Of a stretch of DNA of 39,038 bases, positions 32,814 through 39,038 are shown piece after piece (the stretch's first letter is position 1; each line of letters opens with the position of its first letter). Source of the DNA: UBA1737 sp964541525 (GTDB taxonomy: Bacteria > Bacillota_I > Bacilli_A > ML615J-28 > CAG-313); assembly GCA_964541525.1 (NCBI GenBank), contig CAZIQF010000016.1, positions 1 through 39,038 on the forward strand. Reading direction: 5' to 3'. The notes beneath the pieces are model-generated. The model was not told the DNA's origin and made no database searches. It saw only the letters and a program-made list of their open reading frames with translations. The position numbers and the translations under genes were made by a program.

Positions 32814-35800
32814 ATGGGTAGTTTGAAAAAAATCTTACCTGTCGGCATTGGATTATTATTAATCATTTTAATTACAGTGACAGTGTCAGTTGTTAACAAA
32901 GCAACCGATCGTACACCTTCATTTGATAATGCTGACAAAGTTTATGTAAGTTATGACAAGTACAATATAACTTACGACAATCTTTACACTTTAATGAAAA
33001 ATAAATATGGTGTAACAGAATTATTAAACATGATTGACGAACAACTATATGCTGAAGAAATCAGTAAAGTTGATGTAACAAGCGAAGAATTTATTGAATT
33101 TATCAATGAACAAGTATTTGGCAACAAAGATTTGTCTGAAGTTGATGAAGACGATGCACAAGATGCTTGGGATGAAATTATTAATTCTTTAAGAGTTACA
33201 GGTCTATTAACAAAAGTTCAAGCAAACGATAATGCTTATGATAATTTAAATAGTGCTGTTTGGTCAGTAGTAAAAGACTATTATAAATTACCATATGCAC
33301 GTGAACAATGGGCTAAAGCTGAATACCTAAAGAAATATCAAGAAGCTCGTGAAGATGATAACTTATTTGATATGACTAACAAAGAAAATTCAACTTCAAG
33401 TATCGAAAAATATTATGAAGATAACTATTCAGGTACAGTTATTGGTTTATTTGTTCCATTTTCTAGTGAAGAAGCTGCTTTACAAATGATGAATAAATAT
33501 GGTATTAACATCTTAGATAAAGTACTTTCTGCTAATGATGGTTGGGTTAGCAAAGATTATGACTATTATTCAAAAGAAAAGGTTGAAGATAGTGATATGT
33601 TAACTCATGCACAAGTTGTTGAAGCATTCTTTAAAATGTATAATGATGTATATCGTTATTTAAATAATGGTAATGACATTATTACTTCTTCTTCATATGA
33701 ATATGTGTTAAAAGAAGAATTAACAGCTAAATCAGTTGTTCTTGCTTTACAAAAAGCATTAGATCAAGACAACTTTGGTATAGAAATTACTTTACCAACA
33801 TCAGTTGTTGTTACTGGTCAAGGTGAAGCAACTGTTACATGGACTGTTGAAAATACTAAATATGGTAACATTAATGAAGAAGGTAACAAATTAATTGGTG
33901 ATTTCACAACTACAGATGATGGTGAATTAAGCGTTAAATTAAGTTTTGAAGTAGCTTATAAAGATGCAACATCTAAAGGTAATGTAACAGTTGACTTAAC
34001 AGGTGTTTTAAATGGTGAAGACGTTTATGAATCAAAAGATGATGCCGTATTAGTTGCTACTGTTGATGAAGTTAATCCATTCTTCACATATGAATTAAAG
34101 GATGAATTCATCGAAAATACTGGTAGTGAATACTTCAAATTCGCTTGGACTAAAGCTGAAGCAACAGAAATTAACTCATCTCTTGCAAATTATTTATCAG
34201 TTGATTCATCTAAATTAAAACTTGAGAATGATCCAAATGAATTGCATGAATCTTATACGATTGAACCAGTTAAAATCGGTAATTATTATTGCCTAATCTT
34301 AAAATTAAAAGATATCGAAGCAGAACCATTATTTGAAACTGATGAAGATGGTGAAATTGTTAAAAACGATGAAGGTGAATATGTAATTGTTAATCAAGAA
34401 TTATATGATGAAATCGTAGCTAAGAAGACTGAAGAATTATTAAGTGATAATGCAATCAATGAAATGATTTATGAAAGACGTCAAAGTCACAATGTTAAAA
34501 TCTTTGATAGTTATTTAGAAGCAATTTATGAATATAATTATAAAACATTCTATGAAACAACATTAAAATTAACTGATTATAATAAATATAAAACTTCAAA
34601 GAAAACTAAGAAAGAAGTAATTGTTTCTTACCAAACTGAAGCTGGTAATAAAAAATCAGTTAAAGAATTTACTGCTTTAGATTTATTCAATCGTTTAGAA
34701 GCAAAATATGCTTCAACTTCAGTAGCATCTTTAGTTGAAAACTATATTTTAATTAGTGATAAAGAGTTAAATAATATTTATAATCCATATACTGATGAAA
34801 TTTATAATGAATCAGATTATAAGAACTTAATGAATTCTGAAATTAATACACTTCGTAAAAACTTTGAAAGTGACTATTTCACATATTCATACTTAGCATA
34901 CTATGGATTTACTCCTAACTTCCCGGCTAAATATGGTTGGAAGAAATTTATTAAAGACTACTTTGTAGCTTATTCAGATCAAGAATTATTAACTGCTTCT
35001 ACATATGGAGGAACAATTTATTCCAATGCCCTTGCAGCTTATATTGATAGTTTATATGATTATACAGCAATCAAAGATGCAATGCAAGAAGATTATGATG
35101 ATTGGTACAGCACAACCGTAATTAACTTATTAATTACAATCGATTATAACTACAATGCAGACGACAGCAATAGTGATTCAGCAAGTTTAATCTTAGAAGA
35201 ATCTGAACATTGGGAAAATGATGTTGAAGATGCTAACAAATCTGAACTTACTAAAAAACAAATTGCTTTAGCTAAAGAATTAGCAGCACTTGTATTTGAA
35301 GTAGCTAATGAAACTAATGCTGGAAAATTAATTGATCAATTAAATGCCGTAGTTACATTATATAATGATGCTGCTTATGATTATAATGAAGCTGAATGGA
35401 ATGCGGCTCGTGCTAATAATACTTCAATTTATGACTATAACTACTTTGGTAAATATAAATTAGCTGGTTTAAGTATGAAAGTTGAAAAAGCTTCAACATA
35501 TGATTCTACTTCTTCCATTCTTGAACCATTTGCTGAAGAATGTAAGAAACTTTACCAAGAAGCAGAGGAACTTAACTTACTAGATAAGACATTTGATGTG
35601 CCACTTCTATCAAGTGAAGCATTCTATACTGATTATGGTTATCATATGATTGCTGTAACTGGTGCTACTTCTAAAGAAGATTTACCAACTGAAGAAGAAA
35701 TTGCTATTCATCAAGCTCAAGCATTAGTTGATGCTGAACAAAAAGCAATTGACGAAGCTAAGAAAAATATTGAAACTTATACACAAAGCGGATATAACAC

Positions 35801-36116
35801 TTCAACTTATGAAGCGGAATTAGCATTCCATGAAAACCGCAAAGCTCATTATGATACATTATTAAAAGAAGTTCTTACTAAATATGATAAAGATGAAGAT
35901 TACGCTTTAGATGATGAAGCTAAAACTCGTATTGAACAATGGTACACTCCTGTTGAAACTGAATTTGAGGAAGGTACTTTAGTAACTAGAAGTTATATTA
36001 AAGTATTGACTGATAACGCAAGTAAATTTAGTTTTGACAATAGTGAAAATATGAATCGCTTAACTGAGTTCTTAGAAATTTTACTAGAACAATGCGATAA
36101 AGAAGATGCAGAATAG
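32814..36116 (+). CDS. very large PrsA/SurA-like exported protein, membrane-anchored
   Basis: 1,100 residues, taking the ATG at 32814 because AAGGAG precedes it; the frame is open to 32781. Residues 5-27 are one hydrophobic helix with a basic start and no lipobox, so a signal anchor. Residues 51-80 (NITYDNLYTL...IDEQLYA) match the SurA/PrsA N-terminal helix pattern; 205-230 (VIGLFVPFSSEEAALQMM) resembles a parvulin first strand and helix; about 320-395 (EITLPTSVVVTG, ATVTWTVENTKYG) is a bacterial Ig-like domain. A second module begins at about 618 (TALDLFNRLEAKYAS), has NFPAKYGWKKFIKDYF near 702, a strand TTVINLLITIDYN near 766 and YGYHMIAVTGAT near 940, the usual last parvulin strand. A coiled-coil-like helix (about 955-1010) precedes the C-terminus. 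Homology is by pattern, not search. It forms an operon with the next gene, 12 bases on. Confidence 0.8.
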   Translation: MGSLKKILPVGIGLLLIILITVTVSVVNKATDRTPSFDNADKVYVSYDKYNITYDNLYTLMKNKYGVTELLNMIDEQLYAEEISKVDVTSEEFIEFINEQVFGNKDLSEVDEDDAQDAWDEIINSLRVTGLLTKVQANDNAYDNLNSAVWSVVKDYYKLPYAREQWAKAEYLKKYQEAREDDNLFDMTNKENSTSSIEKYYEDNYSGTVIGLFVPFSSEEAALQMMNKYGINILDKVLSANDGWVSKDYDYYSKEKVEDSDMLTHAQVVEAFFKMYNDVYRYLNNGNDIITSSSYEYVLKEELTAKSVVLALQKALDQDNFGIEITLPTSVVVTGQGEATVTWTVENTKYGNINEEGNKLIGDFTTTDDGELSVKLSFEVAYKDATSKGNVTVDLTGVLNGEDVYESKDDAVLVATVDEVNPFFTYELKDEFIENTGSEYFKFAWTKAEATEINSSLANYLSVDSSKLKLENDPNELHESYTIEPVKIGNYYCLILKLKDIEAEPLFETDEDGEIVKNDEGEYVIVNQELYDEIVAKKTEELLSDNAINEMIYERRQSHNVKIFDSYLEAIYEYNYKTFYETTLKLTDYNKYKTSKKTKKEVIVSYQTEAGNKKSVKEFTALDLFNRLEAKYASTSVASLVENYILISDKELNNIYNPYTDEIYNESDYKNLMNSEINTLRKNFESDYFTYSYLAYYGFTPNFPAKYGWKKFIKDYFVAYSDQELLTASTYGGTIYSNALAAYIDSLYDYTAIKDAMQEDYDDWYSTTVINLLITIDYNYNADDSNSDSASLILEESEHWENDVEDANKSELTKKQIALAKELAALVFEVANETNAGKLIDQLNAVVTLYNDAAYDYNEAEWNAARANNTSIYDYNYFGKYKLAGLSMKVEKASTYDSTSSILEPFAEECKKLYQEAEELNLLDKTFDVPLLSSEAFYTDYGYHMIAVTGATSKEDLPTEEEIAIHQAQALVDAEQKAIDEAKKNIETYTQSGYNTSTYEAELAFHENRKAHYDTLLKEVLTKYDKDEDYALDDEAKTRIEQWYTPVETEFEEGTLVTRSYIKVLTDNASKFSFDNSENMNRLTEFLEILLEQCDKEDAE

Positions 36117-36128
36117 GAGGACGAAAGA

Positions 36129-38945
36129 ATGAAAAAAATGTTTAAAAGAATTTTACCTTGTTTACTAATTGTTCTTAGTGTCTTCACTATTGCAAGTTGT
36201 AAAGACAAAACTAAATATAAATACCCTACAGAATTTCCTGAATATACCAATACAGATATTTTTGTAGAAATTGATAACTTAAAAGTAACTAAAAAAGATC
36301 TTTACAATCGTTTAGTTCAAAGTTATGGTCTTGAAGTATTGAAAAATACAATTGATGAACAATTGCTTGCAAATGTTGTATTAACTGAAAAACAAGAACA
36401 AGACTTTGCTGATCAAATGCTTTCATTACAATATGGTACTGATGATGTAGATTCTTTAAGTGAAGAAGAAAAAGCTGAAGCTTTAAAAGCATTTGAAGAA
36501 AATATGTTGTCAAATGGATTACATGTAAAACCAGTTGGTGAAAATGATCCACTATATTATGAAAACTATTATCGTTTAGAATTTAAACGCTATGCAAAAG
36601 CACTAGAAGTATTAAAAACAGAAATTAAAGAATTTGATGAAGAAGCTCTAAAAAATGATGAAGACCCATATTTTACAGATGCAGATTATCTTTCATATTT
36701 TACAGCTAACTTCCACAAAACATATAAATTAATCATTGTAACTTTCGATAGTGAAAAACAAGCTAAAGAAATTATGGCCGCATGCGATATTGATTTAAAT
36801 CGTCTTGCTGGTGATTGGTATTCAACATCAACTGCAAGCAAAATGACTGATGCCCAAATCAAAGACGCATTTATGAATATGTATGAAAAAGCATATGGCA
36901 AAGAATGTGAAGGTGCTGTTACTTATACATATGATGAATTATATGATATTACAAGTTCTACTTCCAAAGATGGTGTTATTGCAGTTAAAGCATTAGAACT
37001 TGCAAATGGTGAATATACACATGGTCCACTTCTATATACAAATCGTTATTATATGATGTATGCTGAAGAAATTGGAACAGAATATGTAAATGATGCTAAA
37101 AAAGAAATCAAATTTGCTGACTCTGAAGAATATATTAAAGAAAAAGATGCTAAAAACAAAGTAACAGCAATTACTGATGCTTTAAAAGAAGCGTTATATG
37201 AAGATTTAGTTATTTCTTCAATGATTAGTGATGAAGATTATTATGAAAACACAATTGCTCGCATAATGAACGAATTAAGACAAGAAGCAGGATTAGAAAT
37301 CTTCGCTGAAGGCTTAGAAGTAAGCTACAAATTAAATTATGAATCAGCATATAGTGCATTAGATATTACTGAATATGATGCATTTAAAGCTACAACTAAT
37401 ACTTCTAAAACCGAAGTTGCAAAATGGAATGGTGGTTCATTAACAGTTGATCAAATGTTTGAAGCATTAAGCAATCGTTATGGGGCATTAGTTACATTAT
37501 TATTTATGCAACAATATGTTGTATTAAATAGCGAACACAATACTGTTGTAAACTATGCTACTGGCGAAATTCTAGATCAAGATAAATATGCTGAATATGT
37601 TGAAGAAGATATTGACTCATACAAAGAATCATTTGAAGAAGGAAACTTTGCTTCTTACGGATTCCCTGCTGAATATGGATGGGCTAACTTCTTAAGAGAC
37701 TATATCGGTTTAAGTAGTGAAGCAGCAATCATCGTTGACTTCAATAGTACATTATATGAAGATGTTCTTGCTCTTTATACAAAAGCATTATATACTGCAG
37801 ATATTGAAGATGTTAAAGTTGTTGTTCTAACTGATGATGAAGGTAACAAAACTTGGGGCTTAAGTTCAGACAAATGGGCAGAAACTCATGATACAAAAGT
37901 TGCTGTAGTTGATGAAACTAAGGTTCCAACATTATCACTTGCATGGGAAGATGCTGATGTTGAAGGTGTTAAAACTGCAAATGAAGATGACAAAGATACA
38001 GTTCTTCTAAAACAAGAATATTATGGACACTTTATCTTAACTCATCAAGATGCATCTGGAAATAATGTTAAAACATTAACTGAAATTACTGTTGATCAAG
38101 CTGTATTAGAAGAATATGATGTAATCTACAATGAAACTTTCTCAGCTACTGCAAGTGGTTTATATGTCTATTATGATGCAAACCTAGATGGTAAAGCTGA
38201 TGAAGTTGCTGAAGAAGATGCAACTCTTGCAAAAGATTTAATCTACAAATTATGGAGTCTTGCACGATTAGAAGACAGCCAAAACAAAATTTCGGAAAAC
38301 TTAACAAAAGTAGTTCGTGCATATAACTTATCAAATAGTGCTGAATATGTTCCATACAAACAAGCTGGAATTAGAGTAAAAATCATTAGTGATTCAACAT
38401 ACTCAAATTCAACATCTGCTGATGATAAAGTTAAAGAATTAGTTAAAAACATGTGGACTGATATTGTAAACTATAAAGATGAATTTGGTACTACTCAATC
38501 AATCACTGGTCAATCACTAGATCCAATTTATCGTTACATTAAGAACAATAAAGTACTTACTGTAACAGCTTACCAATTCGCAGATAAATATGCTTCTGTA
38601 TATGCTGAAAATGGTTACTACCAATTAGCTGTTACTAAAGCAACAAACAGAACTGCTTATGAATACAGTACATCTACAAAAACACAAAAACCATCTTTAT
38701 ACTATTATGAACAATATTTATTAGATAAAGATGATCGTGAAGTTACAATCAATTGTAGTTCACAAATTACATCTTATTATACACCTGCGATTACAAGATT
38801 ATCTAACAGTACCGTTGTTAATCATGAACTAATGAAAGAATGCCAAGCATTATTATCAAAAGTAACATTTACTTCAAATAACGATGCACTTAAAGCAAAT
38901 CTTGAAGCATTAATTCAATCAGCATTAGCTGAAGCAGATGAATAA
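36129..38945 (+). CDS. very large PrsA/SurA-like lipoprotein, paralogue of the preceding gene
   Basis: 938 residues. A lipoprotein signal ends IASC at Cys24. Residues 51-80 (LKVTKKDLYN, then YGLEVLKNTIDEQLL) align position for position with the preceding protein. Residues 198-215 (YKLIIVTFDSEKQAKEIM) resemble a parvulin first strand plus helix. A second module starts near 436 (LTVDQMFEALSNRYG), shares FPAEYGWANFLRDY (about 510-524) with the partner's FPAKYGWKKFIKDY, and ends near 835 with NGYYQLAVTKAT, the counterpart of GYHMIAVT. The Ig-like insert of the partner is missing. No complete parvulin active site is visible, so peptidyl-prolyl isomerase activity is doubtful; a holdase or surface role is as likely. 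GGAGG lies 8 bases before the ATG. No terminator is visible before the window ends. Confidence 0.8.
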   Translation: MKKMFKRILPCLLIVLSVFTIASCKDKTKYKYPTEFPEYTNTDIFVEIDNLKVTKKDLYNRLVQSYGLEVLKNTIDEQLLANVVLTEKQEQDFADQMLSLQYGTDDVDSLSEEEKAEALKAFEENMLSNGLHVKPVGENDPLYYENYYRLEFKRYAKALEVLKTEIKEFDEEALKNDEDPYFTDADYLSYFTANFHKTYKLIIVTFDSEKQAKEIMAACDIDLNRLAGDWYSTSTASKMTDAQIKDAFMNMYEKAYGKECEGAVTYTYDELYDITSSTSKDGVIAVKALELANGEYTHGPLLYTNRYYMMYAEEIGTEYVNDAKKEIKFADSEEYIKEKDAKNKVTAITDALKEALYEDLVISSMISDEDYYENTIARIMNELRQEAGLEIFAEGLEVSYKLNYESAYSALDITEYDAFKATTNTSKTEVAKWNGGSLTVDQMFEALSNRYGALVTLLFMQQYVVLNSEHNTVVNYATGEILDQDKYAEYVEEDIDSYKESFEEGNFASYGFPAEYGWANFLRDYIGLSSEAAIIVDFNSTLYEDVLALYTKALYTADIEDVKVVVLTDDEGNKTWGLSSDKWAETHDTKVAVVDETKVPTLSLAWEDADVEGVKTANEDDKDTVLLKQEYYGHFILTHQDASGNNVKTLTEITVDQAVLEEYDVIYNETFSATASGLYVYYDANLDGKADEVAEEDATLAKDLIYKLWSLARLEDSQNKISENLTKVVRAYNLSNSAEYVPYKQAGIRVKIISDSTYSNSTSADDKVKELVKNMWTDIVNYKDEFGTTQSITGQSLDPIYRYIKNNKVLTVTAYQFADKYASVYAENGYYQLAVTKATNRTAYEYSTSTKTQKPSLYYYEQYLLDKDDREVTINCSSQITSYYTPAITRLSNSTVVNHELMKECQALLSKVTFTSNNDALKANLEALIQSALAEADE

Positions 38946-39002
38946 TAAAGAATAAACAAAAAGAACTTAAAGATAGGTTAATCCGGTTCAATAAAATCTT
39001 TT

Positions 39003-39032
39003 GAGATTTTGAGATTTTAAGATTTTGAGATA
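39003..39032. repeat. 8-bp tandem repeat (GAGATTTT)
   Basis: GAGATTTT twice, then AAGATTTT and GAGATA at the right edge, about three and a half units, preceded by AAATCTTTT that could pair with it. The array may continue beyond the window. Between 38,946 and here there is no gene or clear terminator. Confidence 0.6.
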
Positions 39033-39038
39033 ACTAAT

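Noticed and set aside
32022..38945. Mobile element carrying the large exported proteins
   Set aside because: No transposase, integrase, terminal repeats or tRNA attachment site is visible, and base composition by eye matches the neighbours.
1..39038. Use of the mycoplasma genetic code (UGA = Trp)
   Set aside because: gpr and the 104-codon frame end in TGA at the expected places, and tryptophans in conserved motifs such as LGWE of DAHP synthase are TGG.

Overview
This is an AT-rich chromosomal segment from an endospore-forming Bacillota (low-GC Gram-positive). The evidence is an overall GC content of roughly a third or less by eye, strong GGAGG-type ribosome sites, sigma-A promoters with 17-base spacers, RecU, RecD2, WalJ/YycJ and RlmH of the Firmicute type, a Gpr germination protease and a YjcZ-type sporulation peptide. 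UGA is used as a stop and tryptophan is UGG, so the mycoplasma code does not apply. The gene content suggests an uncultured gut Bacilli/Erysipelotrichia-like lineage, but that assignment is inference.

Positions 1-9,500: after the possible tail of an upstream gene and a terminator comes a nine-gene operon read leftwards from about 9,485: aminotransferase, pheA, aroB, aroC, a fused aroE-aroK, aroQ, aroA, tyrA and DAHP synthase. Together they encode every step from PEP plus erythrose-4-phosphate to chorismate and on to phenylalanine and tyrosine. Gaps between genes are a few bases or overlaps. No trp genes are present.

Positions 9,600-18,700: recU reads rightwards and converges on upp. pgsA-recA(-upp) read leftwards. 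Next is the classic Firmicute neighbourhood comEA-comEC / rpsT / holA / gpr, with holA reading rightwards. An 85-residue membrane protein gene is translationally coupled to gpr. A 46-bp sequence, 39/46 identical and ungapped, lies directly upstream of both comEA-comEC and pgsA-recA and just after a terminator in each case. I read it as a candidate shared competence/recombination promoter element.

Positions 18,880-31,900: a secreted phosphodiester-glycosidase-like protein with a Cys-TM-RKRK tail, an ABC-F ATPase with degenerate motifs, and a seven-gene leftward operon walJ-rlmH-(membrane protein)-uvrB-mnmA-recD2-aminotransferase driven by one clear promoter at 31,890-31,918.

Positions 31,900-39,038: a probable gene remnant (104-codon frame without a good start, overlapping a 20-codon stub), a short yjcZ-like gene (32,460-32,549), then a strong promoter driving two very large exported paralogues (about 1,100 and 938 residues). 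Each carries two SurA/PrsA-like modules; one is a membrane-anchored protein and the other a lipoprotein. This pair and the shared 46-bp element are the least ordinary things in the window. No tRNA, rRNA, CRISPR array, insertion sequence or prophage was seen.
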